Assembly: GCA_964547995.1 (NCBI GenBank)
Contig: CAZJRB010000081.1
Coordinates: 1-35,055 of the forward strand
Direction of reading: 5' to 3'
DNA: 35,055 bases
Source of the DNA: CAZJRB01 sp964547995
GTDB lineage: Bacteria; Planctomycetota; Planctomycetia; Pirellulales; Thermoguttaceae
Part shown: one piece after another, positions 19,079 through 27,479 of the stretch
Layout: every line of letters begins with the position of its first letter
Position numbering within the stretch: the first letter of the stretch is position 1
Position numbers and translations under genes: made by a program
The notes under the pieces: model-generated
The model's database searches: none
Told to the model about the DNA's origin: nothing
What the model saw: the letters and a program-made list of their open reading frames with translations, nothing else

Positions 19079-19147
19079 GGGATTCTGCCGTCGGGTTCCC
19101 CTGCAAAGTATGAGAACCGGGTTGAGTTGTTTTCGATAAATACGGAA

Positions 19148-21067
19148 CTATCGGCGGCGCAGCATTTCCTGGCGGTAGCGGCGCATCACGTCGGACCGCA
19201 ACAGGAGCCCCACGACGCGCCGGGAATCGCCGCGACCGGTTTCGACCGGCAGGCTCTCGATGTCGCTGAGGCCGAAATCGCGGACGGCTTCGAGCAGGTT
19301 GGTGTTGGTGCGCAGCGCGATCAGGGCGGTCATCGCGATGTCACCCGCGTTGACCAGGTGCGGCGCAACGTCGGTATCGAGCACCCGCTGCAAGTCGCCC
19401 GGCCGGATAATGCCGGTCAGCTTCCCCTCGTCGTCGATCACCGGCAGGCTTTCGATGTGGGAGTTGGCCCGGGCAACCCGGACGATCTCGGCCAGGTCGT
19501 CGGTATGGCGCACGGTTGGGAAATGGCGGATCATCACGTCGCGGACCATGATATGCTCGAGCCGGTGCATCTCATGTCCGCGGGCAACCATTTCGTTGCG
19601 GCGTCTGAGTTTCTTCAGGTAGATGCTGTCGGGATCGATGAATCGGGCAACGATGCCGGAGAGACCTGCGGCGATCATGATCGGTAGGATGATATGGTAC
19701 GTGCCGGTCATCTCGTAGACGATCAGGATCGCGCTAAGGGTGCCGTGGGTGGTGCCGGCCACTACGGCGCCCATGCCGACGATCGCGTACACGCCGGGAT
19801 GGGCGCAGATGCCGGGGACCAGCAGATTCAGGATCAGGCCGAACGAACCCCCGAGCGCGGCGCCGAGGAACAAGGAGGGCGCAAATATCCCGCCCGAACC
19901 GCCGCCGCCAAGCGTCAAGCTGGTCATCAGCGGCTTCAGCAGTATCAGCGGCAGGAGCCACCAAAGCTCGTCCCACATTTGATCGGCGTCGAGCGAGACG
20001 ACCCTGTCCCAGCCGTTACCCGGGGTCCGCCCCTCGATGCTGCTCGGCTTCGTCCCGCTCTCCAGGTGTAGAGAGTGGGCGACGACGCCATACCCGACCC
20101 CGAACAGCGGCGGCACGAAAGACGTTCCGTCTTCGTATTCCCGCTGTGCGGCGGGAGAGAGGACGGGCGTAACCATCGGATACAGCACGCCGCCGATACC
20201 GACGATCGTTCCCAATACCAGGGCCCGAAGCCACCATCGCGGCAGCCAACGATCGGCCAGATCTTCCACACCGTATAGCATCTTGGTGAACATCACGGCC
20301 GCCAGACCGCACGCCAACCCGAGCAGAAAGAACGAAGGAATTTCCGTCCACGCGCCTTTGAACACGTGGTACAACTGGGGGAAGGCGGGATTCGCTCCGT
20401 AATCCCCGGCCTGCAACTGGACCACGTCGGCCAGGACGCTGGCAATCACAATCGGCGTGAGCGTCTCGATGGCGAAGCTGCCGAGGATGATTTCACTGGC
20501 GAACATCACTCCGGCAATCGGGGCGTTGAAAGTGGCGCTAATGCCCGCCGCGGCCCCGGCAGCCACCAACACCTTGATGTTTCGCGGCGAGAGACCGAAC
20601 CATTGCCCGGCCACACTTCCCAGCGACGACCCGATCTGCACGATCGGTCCTTCGCGGCCGACCGATCCGCCGGTACCGATGCAGATGCCGCTGGCGAGAA
20701 TCTTCACCAGCGAGACCCGTGGCCGAATCACACCGTCGTGTCGGGCAACGGCGTGGATCACCTCGGGAACACCGTGACCTTGCGCCTCGGGAGCGAATCG
20801 CCGGGTGAACCAGGAAACGAACAGCAAGCCCGTCGCCGGCACAAGCGGCAGCAGCCCCCACCAAATCCAATACCGCACCCCTGCCCGGCAAATCGGCACT
20901 ACCGTCCATTCCGTAACGAAGTCGATCAGATACGTGAACAATACTGCCCCGTACCCGCCGAGGACACCGATCACGCAAGCGAGGATGATCGTCATCGGGC
21001 CTGCCGGGATACGCCGCAGGCGGATGTGTTCACGTACGGAATCAAACAATGAACTTAAGCGTGGCAC
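19148..21067 (-). CDS. ClC-family chloride channel/transporter with C-terminal CBS pair
   Basis: Residues 1-470 carry the many hydrophobic helices of a ClC protein. The selectivity region is seen as GTGGSVGREGPIVQIGS, with the GREGP gating glutamate, plus GGSGGIFAPSLFLGA and GMGAVVAGTTHGTLS. About residues 510-639 form two CBS domains (IMVRDVMIRHFPTV, IESLPVIDDEGKLTGIIRPGDLQRVL, IESLPVETGRGDSRRVVGLLLRSDVM). ClC proteins either conduct chloride or exchange it with protons; the gating glutamate alone does not decide, so 'ClC channel or antiporter'. The start is a GTG at 21067; the protein opens with MPRLSSLFDS. Inner-membrane protein, 639 residues, normal. No linked transport partners. Confidence 0.92.
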   Translation of the reverse strand: MPRLSSLFDSVREHIRLRRIPAGPMTIILACVIGVLGGYGAVLFTYLIDFVTEWTVVPICRAGVRYWIWWGLLPLVPATGLLFVSWFTRRFAPEAQGHGVPEVIHAVARHDGVIRPRVSLVKILASGICIGTGGSVGREGPIVQIGSSLGSVAGQWFGLSPRNIKVLVAAGAAAGISATFNAPIAGVMFASEIILGSFAIETLTPIVIASVLADVVQLQAGDYGANPAFPQLYHVFKGAWTEIPSFFLLGLACGLAAVMFTKMLYGVEDLADRWLPRWWLRALVLGTIVGIGGVLYPMVTPVLSPAAQREYEDGTSFVPPLFGVGYGVVAHSLHLESGTKPSSIEGRTPGNGWDRVVSLDADQMWDELWWLLPLILLKPLMTSLTLGGGGSGGIFAPSLFLGAALGGSFGLILNLLVPGICAHPGVYAIVGMGAVVAGTTHGTLSAILIVYEMTGTYHIILPIMIAAGLSGIVARFIDPDSIYLKKLRRRNEMVARGHEMHRLEHIMVRDVMIRHFPTVRHTDDLAEIVRVARANSHIESLPVIDDEGKLTGIIRPGDLQRVLDTDVAPHLVNAGDIAMTALIALRTNTNLLEAVRDFGLSDIESLPVETGRGDSRRVVGLLLRSDVMRRYRQEMLRRR

Positions 21068-21280
21068 GGCCGGGCCGTCACTATTCTCACTCGGAAATCG
21101 TCCGCGTACTGCCTACATCCGTGGCGTTCCCTTTGGCCGGGCTTCAGCCCACGTGCACCAATCGCGAAGGGGAACCGTTGCGGAGGGCTTTGGGGGAAAG
21201 CTGCTTTGGAAGCAAGGAAACCCTAGTTTATCAAGCAGCCGGAGAATCGGCAAGGATGAAATTAGCAGCGGGCCCGAAGA
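21068..21280. other. Gap between clc and the Rrf2 gene
   Basis: About 213 bases with no supported gene. It includes short palindromic stretches such as GGCCGGGCTTCAGCCCAC near 21136. No clear promoter for clc is seen, although one must lie here or upstream. Confidence 0.35.
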
Positions 21281-21691
21281 TTAACGCGACCGGCGCGGTT
21301 CCGGCAAGAGATGAGCCAACTTGATCTCTTCCAGCTCCTGGCGAGCCAGTTCCGTTACCTCCTTCAACGCTCGCTCGAGTTTTCTCTTGCAGCCGGTTGG
21401 CAGACCCTCGTTTAGCGGCAACGCCGAGACCAAAGGTCCGTCGATCGCTTCGATCACCTCCAGAAGCGATATGTCGTCCGGCGTTCGCTCCAGCGTATAG
21501 CCGCCTTCCACCCCGCGAGTCGACTCCAGAATACCATGCGCAACCAAATTCCGAAGAATCTGGAGCAGAAAACGTTCGGGCATGTTCCCATTCGCTGCCA
21601 ATTGATTACAAGGGACGGGAACGTCCGTCTTCGATTGGGCAAGCTGCAAGGTCGCTTGTAGCGCATACGCCACGGTTCGTGAGAGCTTCAT
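21281..21691 (-). CDS. Rrf2-family transcriptional regulator lacking the iron-sulfur cysteines
   Basis: The start is the ATG at 21689-21691 with GGGGAG upstream; the frame continues upstream to 21808 but that part is not family-like. Residues 1-80 form the Rrf2 winged helix (KLSRTVAYALQATLQLA, MPERFLLQILRNLVAHGILESTRGVEGGYTLER). Members such as IscR, NsrR and RirA bind a [2Fe-2S] or [4Fe-4S] cluster with three Cys between about residues 90 and 110. Here I see one Cys in that region (GCKRKLE, about 98) and one earlier (CNQLA), so a cluster of the usual type is unlikely; it may sense something else or act redox-independently. 136 residues, normal. No iron-sulfur genes adjacent. Target unknown. 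Confidence 0.75.
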   Translation of the reverse strand: MKLSRTVAYALQATLQLAQSKTDVPVPCNQLAANGNMPERFLLQILRNLVAHGILESTRGVEGGYTLERTPDDISLLEVIEAIDGPLVSALPLNEGLPTGCKRKLERALKEVTELARQELEEIKLAHLLPEPRRSR

Positions 21692-21718
21692 GGCTATTTC
21701 TCCCCTCGCAATTGGGGT

Positions 21719-21748
21719 ATAATATAGCAACCACACCAGTGAAGTCAA
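21719..21748 (-). promoter_or_regulatory. Candidate sigma70-type promoter for the Rrf2 gene
   Basis: On the minus strand a TTGACT box (21748-21743) is followed after 16 bases by TATATT (21726-21721), with an overlapping TATTAT. It lies about 30 bases upstream of the ATG. It is AT-rich in otherwise GC-rich DNA. Pattern match by eye only. Confidence 0.5.
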
Positions 21749-21880
21749 CAATACAATCCATAAGTACGGGTATTTTGTGGAGTCCCACATCACGGAGGGT
21801 CGAAACACGCCCCTATATCGAGTTAGCTAATACCATACAGAGTGAGGGGAGCCGGGCAGGCGACTAGGAATAGTCCCCGT

Positions 21881-22465
21881 TTATCCTTCCCTTTTTGCCG
21901 CACTCGCTTGGCCGTTCCGCGATTTGCCCGGATCCCCGTAGAGCAGTGCGTGCCACACCAAGAGGATGGCACCGCAGACCAGGAGACTATCGGCGATGTT
22001 GAAGGTGGGCCAGGCGTACGTTCCGATCATCACGTGGATCCAATCACGAACGGCGTAGACGGGTTCGCCCGGCAGATGGTCTGGATGGCCGGGATACCAT
22101 TTGAGACCGTGCAGCCCGAACCGGTCGTAGAGGTTGCCGGAGATTCCGGCGGTAACACAGCCCAGGGCGATGGTCAACAGCCAATCGCGTGCTGCCCCGG
22201 CATAGAAGAGCCAGACAACGATGCCCACGGCAGCAACAACGGACAATGCGGAAAAGACCCACACCCACCCTTGGCCAAAGCCGAACAGGGCCCCTGTGTT
22301 TTCGCTGGTGCGAAAACCGAAGACCTCAGGGATAATCCACCAGACGGGGGTGTTCGGCCATCCCAAGTGGCCGAACATCCAACTCTTAGTTGCCAGATCG
22401 ATCACACACCCGGCGACGGCGATGAAAGAAAAGACGATATAGCGGTTGGGGGGAACTGCCCTCAT
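21881..22465 (-). CDS. lspA: Lipoprotein signal peptidase (signal peptidase II)
   Basis: LspA cleaves the signal peptide of diacylglyceryl-modified prolipoproteins in the inner membrane. Four hydrophobic segments are visible; the catalytic aspartates are in GISGNLYDRFG and in FNIADSLLV, and the conserved TSENTGALFGFG lies before them. Start chosen as ATG 22463-22465, which removes an untypical 26-residue extension. The C-terminus (KSRNGQASAAKREG) is slightly longer than in most (194 residues versus ~165). It follows the DksA-type gene by about 38 bases on the same strand, a common co-transcribed pair. Confidence 0.93.
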   Translation of the reverse strand: MRAVPPNRYIVFSFIAVAGCVIDLATKSWMFGHLGWPNTPVWWIIPEVFGFRTSENTGALFGFGQGWVWVFSALSVVAAVGIVVWLFYAGAARDWLLTIALGCVTAGISGNLYDRFGLHGLKWYPGHPDHLPGEPVYAVRDWIHVMIGTYAWPTFNIADSLLVCGAILLVWHALLYGDPGKSRNGQASAAKREG

Positions 22466-22503
22466 GGCCGTTCTTATAGAGTCGTGCCTTGATGTTGCGA
22501 CCT

Positions 22504-22878
22504 CTACCAATCCTTTTCCTGCTTCTCGGCGCACTTTACACAAAGGGATGCGTAAGGAAGAGCGTTAAGCCGTACCTTGGGGATCCTTGCCCCACATTCT
22601 TCGCACCGGCCGTATTCGCCCTCTTCGATGCGTTCCAGAGCGGTTTCGATCTGTTCCAGCGTGCCCTCGTCATTCTGCATCAGGCTGAGGGTAAACTCCT
22701 GCTCGAAGTTATCGCTCCCAATATCGGCCATGTGAATGGGCATGCTGGAGAGGTCGCCGTTGGCTTCCGTGCGATTCTTCTTCAAAGCGCCTTCGGCCAT
22801 GTGTTCGACATCGCCTCGCAATCGCGCCCGGAGTTCCAGCAGACGTTCCTTGTAGATCTTCACGTCAGTCTTTTTCAT
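22504..22878 (-). CDS. DksA/TraR family C4 zinc-finger protein
   Basis: 124 residues. Start at ATG 22876-22878, preceded by GGAGGAA. Residues 1-70 form a long helical hairpin, and about residues 91-117 carry the C4 zinc finger CEECG...CVKCA, the DksA/TraR family hallmark. DksA proteins insert a coiled coil into the RNA polymerase secondary channel; family members of this size are often general-stress or transcription factors without the Asp pair of DksA, and I do not see that DxxDxA tip, so I do not call it dksA. It lies directly upstream of lspA on the same strand. Confidence 0.8.
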   Translation of the reverse strand: MKKTDVKIYKERLLELRARLRGDVEHMAEGALKKNRTEANGDLSSMPIHMADIGSDNFEQEFTLSLMQNDEGTLEQIETALERIEEGEYGRCEECGARIPKVRLNALPYASLCVKCAEKQEKDW

Positions 22879-22900
22879 GGCAATTCCTCCGCGTGAACTC
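22870..22900 (-). promoter_or_regulatory. Ribosome-binding site of the DksA-type gene
   Basis: On the minus strand GGAGGAATTGCC immediately precedes the ATG at 22876-22878. It supports this start over the upstream in-frame start at 22992. Confidence 0.6.
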
Positions 22901-23343
22901 TTGGAGCCGCCCCCTGTTGCATCTCGCAGAACATTTATTTTAGACCCCCTTTGGGAGATTGTCAAACGCTCTGGGCAGCCCATATGGGTCAAATTGGCGG
23001 GTTATCAGACATGCCCCCCGGTTGACCCGTGGTTGACCAATCCATCACTTAGGATCGTAAGTCTTTTCCTGCCAAGGGATATCACACGCATTGCCTTTCC
23101 GCGTAGGGAGGTTGCCGGGTGTAGACATCCTACCCCGCCTTGTGGGGGAAGTGCCGCCGGGATTCCGCCTTACGAGAGATCCTTGGACATGTGGGGGACG
23201 GTTTTTGGCCGCCCGCTCCAACTCATCACCATGCCTTGATAGGATCTTTCGACTCCCTTACATTGGCAACTGCTGAAGCCGGCACGGGCCCTATTCGGGT
23301 TCGGCCGTTATCCTGCAAGATTCATTTCAGAAAGAGCAAAAAA
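22879..23343. other. Divergent intergenic region between the DksA-type gene and thrC
   Basis: About 465 bases. I see no separate gene. Short GC-rich near-palindromes (for example CCCCGCCTTGTGGGGG at about 23132-23147) are present. The open reading frame of thrC runs through here from 23140, but family similarity begins only near 23360. Confidence 0.45.
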
Positions 23344-24744
23344 ATTCCCCCGGCCAATTCCGCCCATCAGCAATGTATCTCACCGTCTTGCGGAGCAACG
23401 TACGACGTCGGCGACGTGCTTGTTGCCTGCCGGCGGTGCGGCGAGTTGCTCGATGTGGTCTACGACTGGAACGGGCTGCGCGTGCCGGATTCCCTGAAAT
23501 ACTTTGAAGCAAAGTGGGGCCGGCGCGGCGAACCCCATTGCTTCAGCGGCGTGTGGCGGTTTCACGAATTCCTGCCGTTTGCACCGCTCGAACAGTGCGT
23601 CACCATCGGCGAAGGGCAAACCCTGTTGCAGTGCAGCGAGGGCGCCGCCGAATACACCGGCGTCACCCCGGGGCGGTTGTACCTGCAATACGAGGGCATG
23701 AACCCCTCGGGCAGCTTCAAGGACAACGGGATGTCGGCCGCGTTCACCCACGCCCGATTTGTCGGCGCCACGCGAGCAGCCTGTGCCTCGACCGGCAATA
23801 CCAGCGCTTCGCTTGCGCTGTACTGCTCGGTCACCCGGCTGATGAAGGCGGTGATCTTCATCGGCTCCGGCAAGATCTCCTACGGGAAGCTGTCGCAGGC
23901 ACTCGACTTCGGCGCGTTGACCGTGCAGATCCAGGGCGACTTTGATGATGCGATGGCCCGGGTGAAAGAGGTTTGCCCACGGCTGAAACTCTACCTCGTC
24001 AACAGCGTAAACCCCTTCCGGCTCGAGGGGCAAAAAACGATCATGTTCCGGGTGCTCGAAGGCCTCGGTTGGGAGGTACCCGATTGGATCGTCGTGCCCG
24101 GCGGAAACCTCGGCAACTCGAGCGCGTTCGGCAAGGCGTTTCACGAACTGCAACAACTCGGGTTGATCGACCGCATCCCCCGGCTGGCCATTATCAATGC
24201 CACCGGGGCAAGTACGCTTTACGACCTGGTCGAGCGGCAGGGCCTGCGATGGAACCGGGGCTCGCCGCGCATGGGCGTCGCTTCCCAATATTATGGCCAA
24301 ATGGATGCCGAAGGACGCCGGGCAGATACCATCGCCAGTGCCATCGAAATCAACCGGCCGGTCAACTTGACGAAGTGCATCCGGGCGCTTCAGTGGTGCG
24401 ACGGCGTGGTCCGCGAGGTCACCGATCAACAAATCATGGACGCCAAGGCCCAGGTTGGCGCCGGCGGATTCGGCTGCGAGCCGGCCAGCGCCGCCAGCGT
24501 CGCCGGGACCAAGCTCCTGGTCGAGGAAGGCGTGATCGATCCCGACCAGCGCGTTGTTTGCATCCTTACGGGCCACCAACTGAAAGACCCGACCGCCACC
24601 GTCGCTTACCACACCACCGACCAGGAGCAGTTCAACAAGATCCTCGGCGCCCGGGGCGTCCGCCGCGCCGCCTTCGCCAACCGGGCGGTCGCCGTGCCGA
24701 ACAACTTGGATGAAATTATTAAGGCGATTCGGTTGTATAGTTGA
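23344..24744 (+). CDS. thrC: Threonine synthase, with a non-standard start
   Basis: Threonine synthase converts O-phosphohomoserine to threonine with PLP in the cytosol. The N-terminus has a zinc-ribbon-like CISPSCGATYDVGDVLVACRRCGELLDV, as in threonine synthases of this type. The PLP lysine is in NPSGSFKDNG. Further landmarks are ASTGNTSASLA, VPGGNLGNSSAFGKA and ATGASTLYDL. The start is unclear: no ATG lies in frame between 23140 and the Cys motif. Candidates are ATT at 23344 (close to the expected start, with AAGAGC upstream), TTG at 23263 and GTG near 23188. I give 23344 as nearest to the family, with low confidence in that codon. 466 residues from there. Confidence 0.85.
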   Translation: MPPANSAHQQCISPSCGATYDVGDVLVACRRCGELLDVVYDWNGLRVPDSLKYFEAKWGRRGEPHCFSGVWRFHEFLPFAPLEQCVTIGEGQTLLQCSEGAAEYTGVTPGRLYLQYEGMNPSGSFKDNGMSAAFTHARFVGATRAACASTGNTSASLALYCSVTRLMKAVIFIGSGKISYGKLSQALDFGALTVQIQGDFDDAMARVKEVCPRLKLYLVNSVNPFRLEGQKTIMFRVLEGLGWEVPDWIVVPGGNLGNSSAFGKAFHELQQLGLIDRIPRLAIINATGASTLYDLVERQGLRWNRGSPRMGVASQYYGQMDAEGRRADTIASAIEINRPVNLTKCIRALQWCDGVVREVTDQQIMDAKAQVGAGGFGCEPASAASVAGTKLLVEEGVIDPDQRVVCILTGHQLKDPTATVAYHTTDQEQFNKILGARGVRRAAFANRAVAVPNNLDEIIKAIRLYS

Positions 24745-24798
24745 CAGATGCGGCTCAATGTGAGGGGGCTGGGGCTGTAGCTTCGGTTCAGCGCCTGC

Positions 24799-24804
24799 TA
24801 TAAT
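24799..24804 (+). promoter_or_regulatory. Possible -10 box of the OLD-family gene
   Basis: TATAAT sits 28 bases before the ATG at 24832, after a GC-rich stretch. No convincing -35 can be named. AGGAGG at 24820-24825 is the ribosome-binding site, six bases before the ATG. This suggests its own promoter in a short gap after thrC. Confidence 0.4.
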
Positions 24805-24831
24805 CCGGACTGTTGAGACAGGAGGCCGTCG

Positions 24832-26607
24832 ATGGTCATAAAACATGTGCATATCGAGAATTTCAAGCGATTCGAGGAACTCGATGTCGAGCTTGAACCG
24901 CTGAATTGTCTCGTTGGCCCCAACAATTCCGGCAAAACGACCTTACTGCAAGCGTTAGCGTTGTTCGATTTCTGTGCCCACCACTGTCTGACTCGCACGA
25001 ACACAAAGCTCGAATTGAAGAAGAGGACGATTCCGCCCGAAGAGTTCTACGTCTTGCCGGTTTCCAACCCGACGGAGTTATGGACTGATCGGAGGACAAC
25101 GGCCGGGAAGCAGAAGGTCATCAAGGTCTGCATGACTTTTGATGACGACCACCGGGTGACAGCCAGCGTAAAACATGACTACAACCGGTTTGGGGTTGGG
25201 ATTGAGAGCACAGATGAATCGCAGGAATGGCTCTCACAGCTTGTCGCGTATCGGATTGCCTATCTTCCCGTATTCTCCGTCTTCCTCGCACAAGAGGAAC
25301 GAAGAACGCCGGCAGTTGTCGACGACGAGCTTGCGCGGGGCCGGGTCCACAGTGTCATCCGAAACCTCCTTCTCGACCTCAAGGAGGAGGAAAAGCACGA
25401 GGAGCTTATCGGGGTATTGCGACGCACTTTCCCAGCACTGGAGGACATGCGTATCGAGTTTGATGAGGTCTCGGACAGATACATTTCGGTTACATACAAG
25501 GAAGCGGCACGTCCGAAGGAATTCGATGTCTTTTCCGCGGGAAGTGGATTTCAGCAATTCCTTTACTTGTTCGGCTTCATTCTGCTGCGCCATCCGCGAG
25601 TAATCCTCCTAGATGAACCGGACGTGCATTTGCACGGAACACTGCAGAGTGCCCTCTTGCAGGAATTGCACCGATTGGTCGAAGAGGGAAAGCAAATCCT
25701 TTTCGCTACGCACTCCAGAGACCTGATTACGGGCGTAAGCCCCGAGAATATCCTCTCCCTCGAAAACGGGGCGGCCAAAAGACTCGGCGTTGGATTTGAC
25801 ATATACGATACGCTTGACCGGCTTGGATCGATCGAGCCCACGCAGTTGCCGATAATTCAGGCTTTCCAGCGAGTCTTGATTGTGGAAGACCAGGCTGACC
25901 GGACCTTGCTTTCGATGTTTTGCAGCAAATGCCTTGGTTCCTCGATTTGGCAAGAGGTTGAAAGGCGTCTCGCCGTCTGCTTCTCGAAGGGCAATCCGTA
26001 CAAGCAGCCGATTGCCCGGCTGCGAGAGCAGTTGCAGCAGATGATTTCCCTCCCAGGGCAAACGCTTGAAGCGTTTGTTGTCTCCGACCGCGACTACTAC
26101 CCGGATCTGCAACATCTGCACCAGGAATTGCCGACTGACCATCTTCAATGGCATGTTTGGGAGCGAGCGGAAATCGAGAATTACTTGCTTTGTCCAAACG
26201 TAATCATACAATTGTTGAGGGGTAGCGACCAACAGTTGGTTCTGGAGGAAACCGCTTTCCACCAGGAATACGACCGTTTGCTGGAGTCTTCTCGCGACTC
26301 GGCAAACGATCATCTCGTCGATGCGTTCAACGAATACCGAGGAAGACTGAATGAGAAATGGGATGCTGCTGCAATGTCCCGGAAGGCGAGAGAGTATCTC
26401 CGAGAGTGTTGGGATAGCGAGAAAGTAGCTTTCGCTGACGCCAAGGACGTTGTGCTCCCCGGAATCAAGCGTTGGCTACAGGACCATCAGCTTGGTCAAT
26501 TCTCCAACAAGAAACTTGCGGAAACACTACAGCCCGGAGACTTGCCGGAAGAAGTCCATAAGTTGGCTAGAGAACTTGCTCAATTTGTCGGCGTGGAAAT
26601 CCCGTAG
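24832..26607 (+). CDS. OLD-family ATPase with C-terminal TOPRIM nuclease domain
   Basis: Residues 1-350 form an ABC/SMC-like ATPase: Walker A GPNNSGKTT (29-37), signature-like FSAGSGFQQFL (about 234-244), Walker B VILLDEPDVHLHG (about 257-269), and an H-loop ATHSRD. Residues 347-460 hold a TOPRIM domain: VLIVEDQAD with the catalytic Glu (about 352), FVVSDRDYY with the paired Asp (about 419 and 421), and ERAEIENYL. This arrangement is the single-gene OLD (overcoming lysogenization defect) type; members are nucleases with antiphage roles. Gabija pairs it with a UvrD helicase and PARIS splits ATPase and TOPRIM into two genes; neither partner is seen here. By eye the gene is lower in GC (a 60-base sample is about half GC) than its neighbours thrC and dapB, suggesting acquisition. 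Role in defence is inferred. Confidence 0.8.
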   Translation: MVIKHVHIENFKRFEELDVELEPLNCLVGPNNSGKTTLLQALALFDFCAHHCLTRTNTKLELKKRTIPPEEFYVLPVSNPTELWTDRRTTAGKQKVIKVCMTFDDDHRVTASVKHDYNRFGVGIESTDESQEWLSQLVAYRIAYLPVFSVFLAQEERRTPAVVDDELARGRVHSVIRNLLLDLKEEEKHEELIGVLRRTFPALEDMRIEFDEVSDRYISVTYKEAARPKEFDVFSAGSGFQQFLYLFGFILLRHPRVILLDEPDVHLHGTLQSALLQELHRLVEEGKQILFATHSRDLITGVSPENILSLENGAAKRLGVGFDIYDTLDRLGSIEPTQLPIIQAFQRVLIVEDQADRTLLSMFCSKCLGSSIWQEVERRLAVCFSKGNPYKQPIARLREQLQQMISLPGQTLEAFVVSDRDYYPDLQHLHQELPTDHLQWHVWERAEIENYLLCPNVIIQLLRGSDQQLVLEETAFHQEYDRLLESSRDSANDHLVDAFNEYRGRLNEKWDAAAMSRKAREYLRECWDSEKVAFADAKDVVLPGIKRWLQDHQLGQFSNKKLAETLQPGDLPEEVHKLARELAQFVGVEIP

Positions 26608-26657
26608 GCAAAGGGCTTGTCCCCAAACGTCGTTCCAAAACACTATTTGTGAGATCT

Positions 26658-27479
26658 ATGAAACGAATACGTATTGCCATTCACGGCGCCGCAGGGCGCA
26701 TGGGACAACGGCTGGTCGCGCTGGTTGCGGCCGATGATGAGCTTGCCTTGGCAGCGGCCGTCGACTCGCCCGACCACCCGCGCATCGGCGAAGACGCCGG
26801 GACGATCGCCGGGGCCGGTGCGACGGGCGTGCCGCTCTCCGGTGCCCTCGATGCCGACGCCGATGTGCTGATCGACTTCTCGTTGCCCGAGCCGTGCGAA
26901 GCAATCATTGAAACCTGCCGGCAGCGGAAAATCCCGCTGGTGGTGGCCACGACCGGCCTAAGCGACGAGCAGACGGCCAAGCTCCACGCCGCGGCCGAGG
27001 AGATCCCGCTGCTGTGGGCCCCGAACATGAGCATGGCGGTCAACCTGGCGATGAAGCTTTCCGAACTGGCCGCCGCCGCGCTGAAGGACAAGGACGCCGA
27101 CGTCGAAATCCTCGAGCGGCACCACCGCTTCAAAGAAGACGCGCCCAGCGGCACGGCCTTGAAATTCGGGCAGATCATTGCCGAGGTGATGGGGCAGGCC
27201 GACCACGTCCACGGCCGCGAGGGCCGCACCGGCCGCCGCCCGCACGGCGAGATCGGCTACCACGCCATCCGCGTCGGCGACAACCCGGGCGAGCACACGA
27301 TCGTCTTCGCCATGCTCGGGGAGATGATCGAGATCACGGTTCGGGCAACGAATCGCGACAGCTACGCCCTGGGAGCGCTGGCGGCCGCGAGGTTCCTCGT
27401 TGGCCGACCGCCCGGTTTGTTCGGCATGAACGACGTGCTGGGAGTTCAGTCGTCGGGATACAGTGGGGTCGACAGATAA
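26658..27479 (+). CDS. dapB: 4-hydroxy-tetrahydrodipicolinate reductase
   Basis: DapB reduces 4-hydroxy-tetrahydrodipicolinate with NAD(P)H in the lysine/diaminopimelate pathway, cytosolic. The nucleotide-binding GAAGRMGQRL is at the N-terminus (about residues 9-18). The catalytic region EILERHHRFKEDAPSGTALKF is present, as is FLVGRPPGLFGMNDVLG near the end. The start is ATG 26658; an in-frame GTG at 26649 is possible but gives no better ribosome-binding site. 273 residues, normal. Its 3' end overlaps the end of convergent cysK by about 34 bases. Confidence 0.93.
   Translation: MKRIRIAIHGAAGRMGQRLVALVAADDELALAAAVDSPDHPRIGEDAGTIAGAGATGVPLSGALDADADVLIDFSLPEPCEAIIETCRQRKIPLVVATTGLSDEQTAKLHAAAEEIPLLWAPNMSMAVNLAMKLSELAAAALKDKDADVEILERHHRFKEDAPSGTALKFGQIIAEVMGQADHVHGREGRTGRRPHGEIGYHAIRVGDNPGEHTIVFAMLGEMIEITVRATNRDSYALGALAAARFLVGRPPGLFGMNDVLGVQSSGYSGVDR

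Noticed and set aside
21283..21691. IscR/NsrR-type iron-sulfur sensor
   Set aside because: The three cysteines that bind the cluster are not present; only one is in the expected region.
23380..24852. 490-codon minus-strand frame over thrC
   Set aside because: Antisense shadow of thrC, which carries the PLP lysine motif and ribbon cysteines on the plus strand.
24832..26607. Gabija or PARIS defence system
   Set aside because: No UvrD helicase (Gabija) or separate ATPase/TOPRIM pair (PARIS) is adjacent; only a fused single OLD gene is present.
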